Below, in pieces: positions 9,389 to 17,621 of a stretch of 64,000 nt of DNA. Source of the stretch: JAIBJN01 sp035461525 (GTDB taxonomy: Bacteria > Actinomycetota > Thermoleophilia > Gaiellales > Gaiellaceae); assembly GCA_035461525.1 (NCBI GenBank), contig DATHVD010000040.1:4942-68941 (forward strand), read 5' to 3'. Every line of letters begins with the position of its first letter. The stretch's first letter is position 1. The notes under the pieces are model-generated. The model made no database searches. It saw only the letters and a list, made by a program, of their open reading frames with translations, and was not told where the DNA came from. The position numbers were made by a program, and so were the translations under genes.

Positions 9389-11206
9389 CTAGAGCGCGTC
9401 GAGGGGCCGGCCGTTCAGCGGCTCGAGCTCGAAGAGGAGGTCGCCGTACTGCACCGGCGCCTCGTTCTCGACGCAGATGCGCCTGACGATGCCCTCCGCC
9501 TCGGCCTTCACCTCGTTCATGAGCTTCATCGCCTCGAGGATGCAGAGCGTCTGCCCGGGCTCGACGGTGTCGCCCTCCTCCACGAAGGGCGGCGAGCCCG
9601 GATGGGGCGCACGGAAGAACGTCCCGACCATCGGCGACTCGACCCGGATGACGTCGCTCGGGGCAGGCTCGACGGCGCCGTCCGGCTCCTCGTGAACCGG
9701 CGCGGCCGGGACGGCGACGGACGCCACGGGCACGTCCTCGCGGTCGTCCGTCCGGCGCACGGTCACGCGCATCTCCCCCTCCTCGATCGTCACCTCGGCG
9801 ATGCCGGACTCCTGCACGACCCTGATGATCTCGCGCAGCCGCTCCGACTCGCCCGGCGTCAGCCCGGCGGTCTCGGAGTCGCCGCGGCGGCCCCGTGCGC
9901 GCACGGAGCGGAGCAGCGGCTCGGCCTGCTCGCCGTAGAGGGCCAGGAGGAGGAGCTCCTCCTCGCTCGCCGCGAGCCCCTCGGCCCGCTCGCGGAGCTC
10001 GTCGAGGCCGTCCGGGGCGTCCGACCGGTCGCGCGCGCCGTCGCCGAGGAGCTCGATGGCGCGGCGCACCGTCGGGTCGATCTCGGTGGGGGGAGACCCG
10101 TAGCGGCCTTCGACCAGGTCGCGGAGCTCGTCGACGACGAGCCGCCAGCGCTGTCCGGAGAGGACGTGCAGGAGCGCCTGCGAGCCGAGCACCTGGCCGA
10201 TCGGCGACGCGAGCGGCGGCCAGCCCGACTCCCGCCGGATGGCGGTCAGCTCGCCGAGCACCTCGTCGAGGCGGTCCGACGAGGCGTGCGCCCGCAGGTT
10301 CTGGTCGAGCTCGGCGACGAGGCCCGCGGGAAGGCTGTACTCGGCGGCGCGAACGGCGACTCGCGGGGAGAGTGGCGGCACGGGCTCGTCGCCGAGCGCC
10401 TCGTCCACGAGCTCGGAGCCGCGCCAGAGCCGCTCCAGGTCGACGCCGGTGTCGAGCCCGAGACCGGCCAGGGAGCGCGTGAGCGCCTCTGCGGAGACGC
10501 GGTGGAGCGAGAGCGCGACCGGATAGAGTGCGCAGGCGACCCGCGCGCCCCCGGCCCGCACGGCCTCGAGGGCGGCGGCCAGGCCGGTGCCGCCCGCGCC
10601 CTGGCAGTGCAGGCCGACCGGGAGGCCGCTCGCCTCGCCGATCCGCTCGACGAGCTCGCGCGCCTTCGCGGGATCCAGCGAGCTCGCCGGGTCGTGGATG
10701 AGGACACGCGCGGCGCCGAGCTCCGGGAGCCGCTCCGCCCGCTCGAGCAGAAGCTCGATCTCGCCGCTGGGGCCCGGGCTGTGCACGAGCCCGACGGAGA
10801 GCTCCTTGCCCGCGTCGCGGATGGCGTCGGCGGCCTCGCGCAGGTTGCCGAGGTCGTTGAGCGGGTCGTGCAGCCGGAAGACGTCGATGCCGCTCGCCGC
10901 GGCGCTCGCCACGAAGCGGCGGACGACGTCGCCCGAGAACGGCCTCGCGCCAACGAGGAAGCGGCCGCGCAGCGCCATCCCGAGCGGGGTCTCGCAGCGC
11001 GCCCGGATCGAGCGGATGCGCTCCCACGGGCTCTCGACTCCGCGCCTGACGGCGCTGTCGAAGCAGCCGCCCCCGGAGACCTCGAGACAGGCGAACCCGG
11101 CCTTGTCGAGCTCGGACGCGAGCTCGTAGAGCCCGGCCGCGGTGACGCGCTCGGCCAGAGGCTCCTGCGAGAGGAGCCGGATCGTCGTGTCGACGAGCTG
11201 CGGCAC
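9389..11206 (-). CDS. Carboxyltransferase-like (PycB/OadA fold) domain fused to biotin carboxyl carrier protein
   Basis: 605 residues. Residues about 1-290 align with the transcarboxylase 5S/PycB/OadA barrel (LVDTTIR, FACLEVSGGGCFDSAVRRG, SPWERIRSIR, GIDVFRLHDPLNDLGNLR). About 300-420 resembles the following helical region. About 450-600 is an AccB-type BCCP with biotin lysine K561 in EAMKLMNE. The CT active site looks lost: the metal-binding D of RDAHQS is replaced (R10-L11), the HxH pair is H200-C-Q202, and the lysine that is carboxylated in the family is H171. It may serve only as a BCCP with a structural or repurposed N-terminal domain. It is first in an operon with accC and nusB and follows efp by 2 nt. 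Confidence 0.85.
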   Translation of the reverse strand: MPQLVDTTIRLLSQEPLAERVTAAGLYELASELDKAGFACLEVSGGGCFDSAVRRGVESPWERIRSIRARCETPLGMALRGRFLVGARPFSGDVVRRFVASAAASGIDVFRLHDPLNDLGNLREAADAIRDAGKELSVGLVHSPGPSGEIELLLERAERLPELGAARVLIHDPASSLDPAKARELVERIGEASGLPVGLHCQGAGGTGLAAALEAVRAGGARVACALYPVALSLHRVSAEALTRSLAGLGLDTGVDLERLWRGSELVDEALGDEPVPPLSPRVAVRAAEYSLPAGLVAELDQNLRAHASSDRLDEVLGELTAIRRESGWPPLASPIGQVLGSQALLHVLSGQRWRLVVDELRDLVEGRYGSPPTEIDPTVRRAIELLGDGARDRSDAPDGLDELRERAEGLAASEEELLLLALYGEQAEPLLRSVRARGRRGDSETAGLTPGESERLREIIRVVQESGIAEVTIEEGEMRVTVRRTDDREDVPVASVAVPAAPVHEEPDGAVEPAPSDVIRVESPMVGTFFRAPHPGSPPFVEEGDTVEPGQTLCILEAMKLMNEVKAEAEGIVRRICVENEAPVQYGDLLFELEPLNGRPLDAL

Positions 11207-11208
11207 GG

Positions 11209-11775
11209 CTACGCCCGCGAGATGTACCGGTGCTCGCGCGTGTCGACCTTGATGCGGTCGCCGACGTTGACGAAGAGCGGCACCTGCACGACCGCGCCCG
11301 TCTCGAGGGTCGCCGGCTTCGTCACGTTCGAGACAGTGTCGCCGCGCACGCCGGGCTCCGTCTCCGTGACGGCGAGCTCGACGGACGTCGGCAGCTGGAT
11401 CCCCGCCGGCCGGCCGTCGACCGTGAGCAGCTGGACGGTCGCGGAAGGCTGCAGGAAATCGAGCTCCTCGGCGACCTCGATGCGTGGCAGCTGGAGCTGC
11501 TCGTACGTCTCCTCGTCCATGAAGACGACGTCGTCGCCCGAGTCGTAGAGGTACTGGACGTTCTTCGTCTCCGTGTGCACCCGCGGCATCTTCTCGCCCG
11601 CCCGGAACGTCCTGTCCACGACCGAGCCCGACTCGAGGTTCTTGAGCTTCGTGCGCACGAAAGCTCCGCCCTTGCCCGGCTTCACGTGCTGGAACTCGAC
11701 GATGCGCCAGACCTGCCCGTCGAGCTCGACGTGCATGCCGTTCTTGAACTGGTTGGTGGAGACCGTCTCGGCCAC
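11209..11775 (-). CDS. efp: Translation elongation factor P
   Basis: 188 residues, full length, with three beta-barrel domains. The domain I loop is KPGKGGAF, whose tip lysine contacts the ribosome and is the modified position in other bacteria. The C-terminal signature around LFVNVGDRIKVDTREHRYISR is intact. EF-P relieves stalling at polyproline. It starts at GTG 11775; a TAGACT box ends 8 nt upstream. No EpmA/EarP-type modification gene is seen here. The order pepQ-efp matches many Gram-positive and actinobacterial genomes. Confidence 0.96.
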   Translation of the reverse strand: MAETVSTNQFKNGMHVELDGQVWRIVEFQHVKPGKGGAFVRTKLKNLESGSVVDRTFRAGEKMPRVHTETKNVQYLYDSGDDVVFMDEETYEQLQLPRIEVAEELDFLQPSATVQLLTVDGRPAGIQLPTSVELAVTETEPGVRGDTVSNVTKPATLETGAVVQVPLFVNVGDRIKVDTREHRYISRA

Positions 11776-11783
11776 GGAGCGGA

Positions 11784-11789
11784 AGTCTA
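11784..11789 (-). promoter_or_regulatory. Putative -10 box (TAGACT) for efp
   Basis: TAGACT on the minus strand ends 8 nt before the efp GTG, consistent with a nearly leaderless message. Confidence 0.45.
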
Positions 11790-11797
11790 GATGCGGT

Positions 11798-12856
11798 CTA
11801 GCCCAGGGTGAGGAGATCCTTGGTGAACGACGTCAGCACCTCCGGGCCCTCCTCGCCGACGATGACGAGGTCCTCGATGCGGACGCCGCCCGTCCCCGTC
11901 AGGTAGACCCCGGGCTCGATCGTGACGACGTTCCCGGCGACGAGCGTGTCGGTCGACGTGGGACGGAGCACGGGGAGCTCGTGGACGTCGAGGCCGACGC
12001 CGTGGCCGAGGCCGTGGAGAACGGGCGCGATACCCGACTCCTCGATCGCCGAACGGGCGACCGCGTCGAGCTCGCTGCCCGTGATCCCGGGCCGCAGGGC
12101 CGCGAGCGCCGCCTCCTGCGCCGAGCGCGCGACCGCGTACGCCTCGAGGAGCTCGTCGGCGAGCGGCCCGGTGGCGAACGTGCGCGTGCAGTCGGCCCGG
12201 TATCCCTCGACGCACGCGCCCGCGTCCACGACGACCGTCTCCCCCGGCTCGATCTCACGGTGCCCCGGGTGGTGGTGCGGGAGGGCCGAGTTGGGCCCGG
12301 ACGCGACGATTGCCGGGAAGGCGAGGCCGTCGGCGCCCTCTTCGCGCAGCGCCTGCTCGAGCCACCATGCCACCTCGGCCTCCGTGCGGCCGACGAGCCT
12401 CTCCCTGGCCAGGCGCTCGTAGGCGGCGGTCGTGATCCGGCCGGCGCGGCGGATGGCGTCCAGCTCCCGCTCGTCCTTGAGGGCGCGGAGCGCAAGGACG
12501 ACGCCCGCGGCGGGGAGCAGGCGCGTGCCGTTCGCGGAGAGCTCGTCGAAGCCGGCGACGGTCACCGTGTCCGACTCGAACGCGACCGGGCCCTCGGCCA
12601 GCTCGCCGAGGCGCGCTCCGAGGTCGGAGAGGACGGCGCGGTCGACGGCGACCACCTCGACGTCCTCCACCTGGCGCGCGGCGTCGAGGTAGCGCCCGTC
12701 CGTGGCGAGCAGTACCCGCTCGCGGCCGACGAGGACGGCGGCGTTCGAGCTCTCGAAGCCGATCAGGTAGCGCACGTTGACGGGGTTCGTGACGAGGAAC
12801 GTCCCCACCCCGAGTGTCTCCAGCTGCGCGCGCAGGCGCTCGATCCGCTCGGTCAT
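11798..12856 (-). CDS. M24 family Xaa-Pro aminopeptidase / dipeptidase
   Basis: 352 residues. An N-terminal creatinase-like domain (about 1-130) is followed by a pita-bread peptidase domain. The dinuclear metal ligands can be followed: VVVDAGA and GYRADCTRTFA (two Asp), HGLGHGVGLDVHE (His), IEPGVYL (Glu) and GVRIEDLVIV (Glu). It removes N-terminal residues before proline or cleaves X-Pro dipeptides. The start ATG overlaps the aroQ stop (ATGA), and it precedes efp, a common pairing in Gram-positives. Confidence 0.92.
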   Translation of the reverse strand: MTERIERLRAQLETLGVGTFLVTNPVNVRYLIGFESSNAAVLVGRERVLLATDGRYLDAARQVEDVEVVAVDRAVLSDLGARLGELAEGPVAFESDTVTVAGFDELSANGTRLLPAAGVVLALRALKDERELDAIRRAGRITTAAYERLARERLVGRTEAEVAWWLEQALREEGADGLAFPAIVASGPNSALPHHHPGHREIEPGETVVVDAGACVEGYRADCTRTFATGPLADELLEAYAVARSAQEAALAALRPGITGSELDAVARSAIEESGIAPVLHGLGHGVGLDVHELPVLRPTSTDTLVAGNVVTIEPGVYLTGTGGVRIEDLVIVGEEGPEVLTSFTKDLLTLG

Positions 12857-13281
12857 TCCTGCTCCTTCAGGTAGGCGAGCGCCTCCCGGTACCCCTCGGG
12901 GCCCTGCCCGACGATACGGTGGGAGACGACGTCGGCGATCACCGACTGGCGGCGCCACTCCTCGCGGTCGTCCACATTCGAGAGGTGGAGCTCGACCACG
13001 GGGACGCCCACGACCTCGAGCGCGTCGCGGATGGCGTAGCTGTAGTGCGACCAAGCGCCCGGGTTGACGACGACCCCGTCCGCCCATTGCCCGGCGTCGT
13101 GGCACCACTCGACGAACTGGCCCTCGTGGTTCGTCTGGAAGCAGCGCACGGTGCATCCGACCTCCCGGGCCCACGCGTAGATCTGCGTCTCGAGCTCCCG
13201 CAGGCCCAGCCCCCCGTAGAGCGCGGAATCGCGCCTGTCGAGCACGTCGAGGTTGACCCCGTTCAAGACTGCGACCTGCAC
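12853..13281 (-). CDS. aroQ: Type II 3-dehydroquinate dehydratase
   Basis: 142 residues, the usual length. Motifs: VLNGVNLDVLDRR at the N-terminus, the catalytic tyrosine in SALYGG, the QTNHEGQ loop, VNPGAWSHYS, and ELHLSNVDDREEWR with the catalytic His and the Arg contacts. It makes 3-dehydroshikimate in the shikimate pathway. It starts at GTG 13281, with a TAGACT box 7 nt upstream, and probably leads the aroQ-pepQ transcript. aroKB, aroC and aroE follow upstream on the same strand. Confidence 0.95.
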   Translation of the reverse strand: MQVAVLNGVNLDVLDRRDSALYGGLGLRELETQIYAWAREVGCTVRCFQTNHEGQFVEWCHDAGQWADGVVVNPGAWSHYSYAIRDALEVVGVPVVELHLSNVDDREEWRRQSVIADVVSHRIVGQGPEGYREALAYLKEQE

Positions 13282-13288
13282 CCGCGCG

Positions 13289-13294
13289 AGTCTA
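13289..13294 (-). promoter_or_regulatory. Putative -10 box (TAGACT) for aroQ
   Basis: TAGACT on the minus strand, ending 7 nt before the aroQ GTG; it overlaps the very end of aroKB (stop at 13292). Confidence 0.4.
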
Positions 13295-14674
13295 CTGGCG
13301 GACGAGCGCGGCCAGCGCCGCCCTCGCCTCGGCCTCCGGAACGGTCGTCACGACCGGTCTGGCCGGCGCCTCCAGGAGGACGAAGACGCCCTCGCCCTTC
13401 TTGTCGCGCCGGAGCGCCGCCCAGGCGACGTCGAGGTCCGCCTCGACGGGCTCGGGCCGCAGGATCTCTTCCACCGCGTCGGTCGGCAGGCCGGAGAGCC
13501 GCAGCGCGGCGAGGAGCCCGAGCGCGACCGCGTCCCCGTGGGAGACTCGGTAGCCCGAGCCCGCCTCGAGCGCGTGCGCGAACGTGTGCCCGAGATTGAG
13601 GCGGGCACGGCGGCCGTCGGTCTCGTAGGGGTCGGACAGGACGACTCCGGCCTTGTACGCCGCGCAGGCGCGGATCATCTCCTCCGCGGGAAGCTCCCAG
13701 ACGGGGCGGCCGGCGAGGAGCCCGGTCTTCACGACCTCGGCCATGCCGGCGCGGCGCTCGGCCTCGGGAAGCGTGGCGAGGAGGTCGGGGTCGACGAGCA
13801 CCCGCTCGGGGAAGTGGAACGCGCCCGCGAGGTTCTTCCCGTCCGGCGTGTTGATCCCGGTCTTGCCGCCGATGGCGGCGTCCACCTGGCCCGTGAGCGT
13901 CGTCGGCACTGCGATCCAGCGGACGCCGCGGAGGTAGGTGGCGGCGACGAAGCCGACGACGTCGGTGGTCGAGCCGCCGCCGAAGGCGACGATCGTGCCG
14001 TCGCGGCCTACAGTGAGCTCGCGCCAGAGCCGCTCGACGACGGCGAGGGTCTTCGCGTCCTCGCCGGAGGGCACCACGTGAGCCTCGCCGCGGATCCGGT
14101 CGCAGTGGATGGCGAGCACGAGCTGGTCGGCGACGATGGCCTCGCCTTGCGCATCCCGGCTGGCACCACGGCCCACCGAGATCGAGAGCGCCGCGAGGAG
14201 AACGCCCTCTCCGTCGCTCGCCGCGCCTCCGGCGACCTCTTCGTAGAGGGGAAGTCTCTCCTCGTAGAGGCGCCGGAACCCGGCCTCGTCCCGGGCGAGC
14301 GGCCTGTCCCCGCCGGAGCTGCGGCGCCAGGCGTCGTCCGGCTCGACCGTCAGCCAGACCGGGAACGCTCGGGCGGCGGCGAGAGCGCGCGTGCGCTCGG
14401 AGAGAACTGCGCCCCCGCCGAGCGCGATCACCGCCGGTTCCGCCGTGCAGAGCACCTCGGCCACCACCCGCTCCTCGAGGAGCCGGAACTCCTCCTCCCC
14501 CCGCTCCTCGAAGATGCGCGGGATCGGACCGTGGCGGCGCTCGATCTCCCCGTCCGTGTCCACGAAGGGCCGGTGCGTCGCGGCGGCGACCTCGCGGCCG
14601 ACCGTGGTCTTGCCCGCGCCCATGAAGCCGACGAGGGCGAGGTGCCTGTCGAGCGCGCCTACCCTGGAGACCAC
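13292..14674 (-). CDS. aroKB: Bifunctional shikimate kinase / 3-dehydroquinate synthase fusion
   Basis: 460 residues. Residues about 10-165 are shikimate kinase: Walker A GFMGAGKT (16-23), DTDGEIERR for shikimate binding, GEEEFR, ALGGGAVL, and the lid GDRPLA. Residues about 180-455 are dehydroquinate synthase: GEDAKTL, GGGSTTDVVGF, PTTLTGQVDAAIGGKTGIN, the metal-binding E in GMAEVVKTGLL, LNLGHTFAHALE and SHGDAV. The synthase N-terminus is shorter than in stand-alone AroB. The only in-frame start near the kinase is GTG 14674, which overlaps aroC by 16 nt. A similar kinase-synthase fusion is known from Thermotoga. Confidence 0.92.
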   Translation of the reverse strand: MVSRVGALDRHLALVGFMGAGKTTVGREVAAATHRPFVDTDGEIERRHGPIPRIFEERGEEEFRLLEERVVAEVLCTAEPAVIALGGGAVLSERTRALAAARAFPVWLTVEPDDAWRRSSGGDRPLARDEAGFRRLYEERLPLYEEVAGGAASDGEGVLLAALSISVGRGASRDAQGEAIVADQLVLAIHCDRIRGEAHVVPSGEDAKTLAVVERLWRELTVGRDGTIVAFGGGSTTDVVGFVAATYLRGVRWIAVPTTLTGQVDAAIGGKTGINTPDGKNLAGAFHFPERVLVDPDLLATLPEAERRAGMAEVVKTGLLAGRPVWELPAEEMIRACAAYKAGVVLSDPYETDGRRARLNLGHTFAHALEAGSGYRVSHGDAVALGLLAALRLSGLPTDAVEEILRPEPVEADLDVAWAALRRDKKGEGVFVLLEAPARPVVTTVPEAEARAALAALVRQ

Positions 14675-15738
14675 GGGATGCGCCCCACGTACGCGCGCCA
14701 GGCCGCGACGAAGTCGGTGAGCGCGTCGCCTCCGAACTTCTCCCGGGCGGCGTGCGCGAGCTCGAACGCCACGCAGGCCTCGGCCACGACCGCGAGAGCC
14801 TCCACGGCGGCGACGTCCGAGCGCTCGACGAGGGCGTTCGCTGGCTCGCCGGTCTCGAGGTCGGCCGAGCGGAGCGGCTTCATCAGCGTCGGCAGCGGCT
14901 TCATCGCGGCGCGGACGACGATCTCCTCGCCGTTCGAGATCCCGGCCTCGATCCCGCCGGCGCGGTTCGTCTCCCGCCGGTAGCCGCCCTCGTCGCGGAG
15001 GATCTCGTCGTGGGCCTCGGAGCCCCGCAGCTCCGCGAGCCCGAAGCCCTCGCCGATCTCGACGCCCTTCACCGCCTGCGTCCCCATGAGCGCGGCCGCG
15101 AGGCGCGCGTCGAGCCGCTCCTCCTTCGTCGCGTAGGAACCGAGCCCCGGCGGGACGCCGTGCGCCCGCACCTCGACGACGCCCCCGACGGTGTCGCGCT
15201 CGGCGCGGGCCTCGTCGATCTTCCGCTCCAGCTCCTCCGTGACGACGCGGCTCTCGACCCGGATGCCAATCTCGGCGAGGAGGGCCTTGGCAGCCCCGCC
15301 CGCGGCGACGATCGCGGCCGTGTGGCGCGCGCTCGCGCGCTCGAGCGCGTCGCGGACGTCGCCGAGGCCGTACTTCATCGCGCCCGCGAGGTCGGCGTGG
15401 CCGGGACGCGGGAGCGTGACGGGCTCCTTCCCCTTGCCGGCCGGCTCGCCCTCGGGCGGCCACGGGCTCATCCCCCACGTCCAGTTCCTGTGGTCGCGGT
15501 TCTTGACAACGAGCGCGAGCGGGGTCCCCAGCGTGCGCCCGTGCCGGAGGCCGGCGACCACCTCGACCTCGTCCGTCTCGATCTGCTGCCGCGGGCTGCG
15601 CCCGTACCCCTGCTGCCGGCGGCGCAGGTCGGCCTCGATCGCCGCGCGGTCGAGGGCGAGCCCGGCCGGGAGCCCGGTCACGATCGCGACGAGCGCGGGC
15701 CCGTGCGACTCGCCGGCAGTGGTGAGCGTCAGCGTCAC
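14659..15738 (-). CDS. aroC: Chorismate synthase
   Basis: 359 residues from GTG 15738 (VTLTLTTAGESHGP). It converts EPSP to chorismate with reduced FMN. Signatures present: GESHGPALVAIVTGLPAG, RRQQGYGRSPRQQIETD, GRTLGTPLAL, the RPGHAD region, and RETNRAGGIEAGISNGE. A TAGTCT box ends 7 nt upstream. A perfect 7+7 palindrome with a GCAACAG arm lies about 50 nt further up and may be a regulatory site. The gene is followed by aroKB with a 16-nt overlap. Confidence 0.95.
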   Translation of the reverse strand: MTLTLTTAGESHGPALVAIVTGLPAGLALDRAAIEADLRRRQQGYGRSPRQQIETDEVEVVAGLRHGRTLGTPLALVVKNRDHRNWTWGMSPWPPEGEPAGKGKEPVTLPRPGHADLAGAMKYGLGDVRDALERASARHTAAIVAAGGAAKALLAEIGIRVESRVVTEELERKIDEARAERDTVGGVVEVRAHGVPPGLGSYATKEERLDARLAAALMGTQAVKGVEIGEGFGLAELRGSEAHDEILRDEGGYRRETNRAGGIEAGISNGEEIVVRAAMKPLPTLMKPLRSADLETGEPANALVERSDVAAVEALAVVAEACVAFELAHAAREKFGGDALTDFVAAWRAYVGRIPWSPG

Positions 15739-15745
15739 GCGGAGA

Positions 15746-15751
15746 AGACTA
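15746..15751 (-). promoter_or_regulatory. Putative -10 box (TAGTCT) for aroC-aroKB
   Basis: TAGTCT on the minus strand, ending 7 nt before the aroC GTG, giving a leaderless start. Confidence 0.4.
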
Positions 15752-15788
15752 CGGCCGCGCCGCGCCGCGCGCCCTCGAGGCGGCCCTT

Positions 15789-15803
15789 GCAACAGACTGT
15801 TGC
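15789..15803. promoter_or_regulatory. Palindrome GCAACAG-A-CTGTTGC upstream of aroC
   Basis: A perfect 7-bp inverted repeat with a 1-bp centre, extended by one mismatch and a further 3 bp on each side. A half-site with the same CTGTTGCAAG core (minus strand) lies at about 15845-15855, just past the aroE stop. Its centre is about 58 bp upstream of the predicted aroC transcription start, a position suited to an operator. Confidence 0.45.
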
Positions 15804-15858
15804 GAAGGAACGCGCGCCCCGACCCGGGGCTCCCGCGAGGGGTGCTTGCAACAGTCTC

Positions 15859-16683
15859 TTACCTGGGGCCTTCGGGCTCGCCGCGGGCGGCCGCCCTCAT
15901 CACCTCGAGCGGCGCCTCGACGCCCGTCCAGCGCTCGAACGACGCCACGCCCTGGGCAACGAGGACGTCGAGACCGTCCACGACCCGCTCGCAGCCGGCG
16001 GCGCGTGCGGCCGTGACGAGCGCAGTCTCGCCGCCGTCGGCACGGTAGGCGAGGTCGACGACCTGGCGCACGCCGGCGAGGTCGACGAGCGCGTCGTCGC
16101 GCACCGGCGTGGCGTTGACGACGAGGTCGGCGCCGCCCGCAGCCGGCGGCCACGACTCCTCGCCGCTCACCTGCCGGTCGGGAAAGAGGCTCGTCAGCCG
16201 CAGTGCGAGCGCATGCGCCCGCTCCGGCGAGCGCGCGGCCACCCGCACCGACGCGCAGCCAGCGTCACAGAGCGCCGTCGCCACCGCCTGCGCCGCGCCG
16301 CCCGCGCCGAGGAGGAGCGCGCGGGCGCCCTCCACTGCGGCCGCCCCCACGACGGCGGCACCGTCGGTGCTCGACCCGGCGATGCGCCCGTCCCGCACGA
16401 CGAGCGTGTTCACCGAGCCGGCCCGCTCCGCGACGGGGTCGAGCTCGTCGCAGAAGGCGAGGGCCGCCACCTTGTGCGGGATGGTCACGTTCGCCCCGGC
16501 GAAGCCGAGGTCGGCGAGCCCGGCCATCCCGGCCTCCAGCCGCTCCGGCTCGACCGGCAGCGGCACGTAGGCCCAGTCGAGCCCGGCTGCGGCGAAGGCG
16601 GCGTTCTGCATGCGCGGCGAGAGCGAATGCGAGACGGGGTGGCCGACGAGGCCGACGAGCCGGGTCGCCCCGGTCACCCGCAC
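15859..16683 (-). CDS. aroE: Shikimate dehydrogenase
   Basis: 274 residues. Substrate-domain motifs GHPVSHSLSPRMQNAAF (the SxS shikimate contact) and GANVTIPHK (catalytic Lys), then the NADP-binding LLLGAGGAAQAVATAL, in the usual order. It reduces 3-dehydroshikimate to shikimate. It starts at GTG 16683 inside the end of mltG (10-nt overlap), so it is translated with mltG and ruvX. With aroQ, aroKB and aroC this covers five shikimate steps; aroG/aroF and aroA are not in the window. Confidence 0.95.
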   Translation of the reverse strand: MRVTGATRLVGLVGHPVSHSLSPRMQNAAFAAAGLDWAYVPLPVEPERLEAGMAGLADLGFAGANVTIPHKVAALAFCDELDPVAERAGSVNTLVVRDGRIAGSSTDGAAVVGAAAVEGARALLLGAGGAAQAVATALCDAGCASVRVAARSPERAHALALRLTSLFPDRQVSGEESWPPAAGGADLVVNATPVRDDALVDLAGVRQVVDLAYRADGGETALVTAARAAGCERVVDGLDVLVAQGVASFERWTGVEAPLEVMRAAARGEPEGPR

Positions 16684-17621
16684 TGCAGCCCCTCGCGGGT
16701 GTACTCGAGGAACTCCTGCTCGCTGCGCGTGAAGAAGTGGCTCTTGCAGTCCGGCTTGCGCACGAAGAAGAGGTAGTTCACGTCCTCGGGATGGGCGGCG
16801 GCCTGGAGGGCGGCGAGCCCGGGGTTGGCGATCGGCGTCGGCGGGAGCCCCGTGAAGCGGCGCGTGTTGTAGGGGTTGTCCGAGTCGAGCTGGCTCTGGA
16901 GGATCGCCTGCGTCGGCGGGATGTCGAGCCCGTAGCGGATCGTCGCATCGATCCCGAGCGGCATCCCCTCCTTGAGCCGGTTGTAGATGACTGCGGCGAC
17001 GAGCGCGCGCTCGCGCGGGACCTGCACCTCCTTCTCCACCATCGAGGCGATGACGAGGACGTCGTAGGGCGTCAGGTTCTTGGAGCGGGCGTACTCCATG
17101 TCCACCTGCGCCCAGGCGCGCTCGAACGCCTCGAGCTGGAGCTTCACGAGCTGCTGCGACGTCGTGTCCTCGTCGAACTCGTACGTGGCCGGGAAGAGGA
17201 ACCCCTCGAGGTGTGGCACGCGGACGCGCTCGAAGTCCTCCGGAAGCTGCTCGCGGCCGGCCCTGCCCTCAGTCACGCTCAGGTATGCGGGCGGGCCCAG
17301 CGAGGTCTCGATCCCGCGCTCCTCCTCGGCGATCCGGTTGACCGCCCGGATGCGGCGCGCCATCTGCTCCCGTGTGAAGCCCTCCGGGAAGACGACGCGG
17401 AGGACCGGCTTCGGCGGCACCGTGCTGACCGCGCTCGTGTCCGCCTCGCTCGTCGCGTCGCTGCCGCTCCCGCCGAAGCCGATGCTGCCGCCGACGACGG
17501 CCCAGGCGATCCCGGCAGCGAGGCCGAAGCCGAGCAGGATCCCGACGATTCCGCCGACGTGGTGACCTCGCCCACGACGGCGGTAGTCCCTCCTCACGCC
17601 GGGCTGTCGCTCGCCATCCAT
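16674..17621 (-). CDS. mltG: Endolytic murein transglycosylase MltG
   Basis: 315 residues. A short cytoplasmic basic N-terminus and one membrane helix (about 23-45) are followed by a low-complexity linker, a LysM-like segment (VVFPEGFTREQMARRI) and the YceG catalytic domain. The catalytic glutamate is in VIASMVEKEV, followed by VIYNRLKEGMPL and the GLPPTPIANPG loop. The family cuts nascent glycan strands. It overlaps ruvX by 28 nt at its start and aroE at its end. The usual lipid-linked-substrate contacts cannot be checked by eye. Confidence 0.93.
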   Translation of the reverse strand: MDGERQPGVRRDYRRRGRGHHVGGIVGILLGFGLAAGIAWAVVGGSIGFGGSGSDATSEADTSAVSTVPPKPVLRVVFPEGFTREQMARRIRAVNRIAEEERGIETSLGPPAYLSVTEGRAGREQLPEDFERVRVPHLEGFLFPATYEFDEDTTSQQLVKLQLEAFERAWAQVDMEYARSKNLTPYDVLVIASMVEKEVQVPRERALVAAVIYNRLKEGMPLGIDATIRYGLDIPPTQAILQSQLDSDNPYNTRRFTGLPPTPIANPGLAALQAAAHPEDVNYLFFVRKPDCKSHFFTRSEQEFLEYTREGLQCG

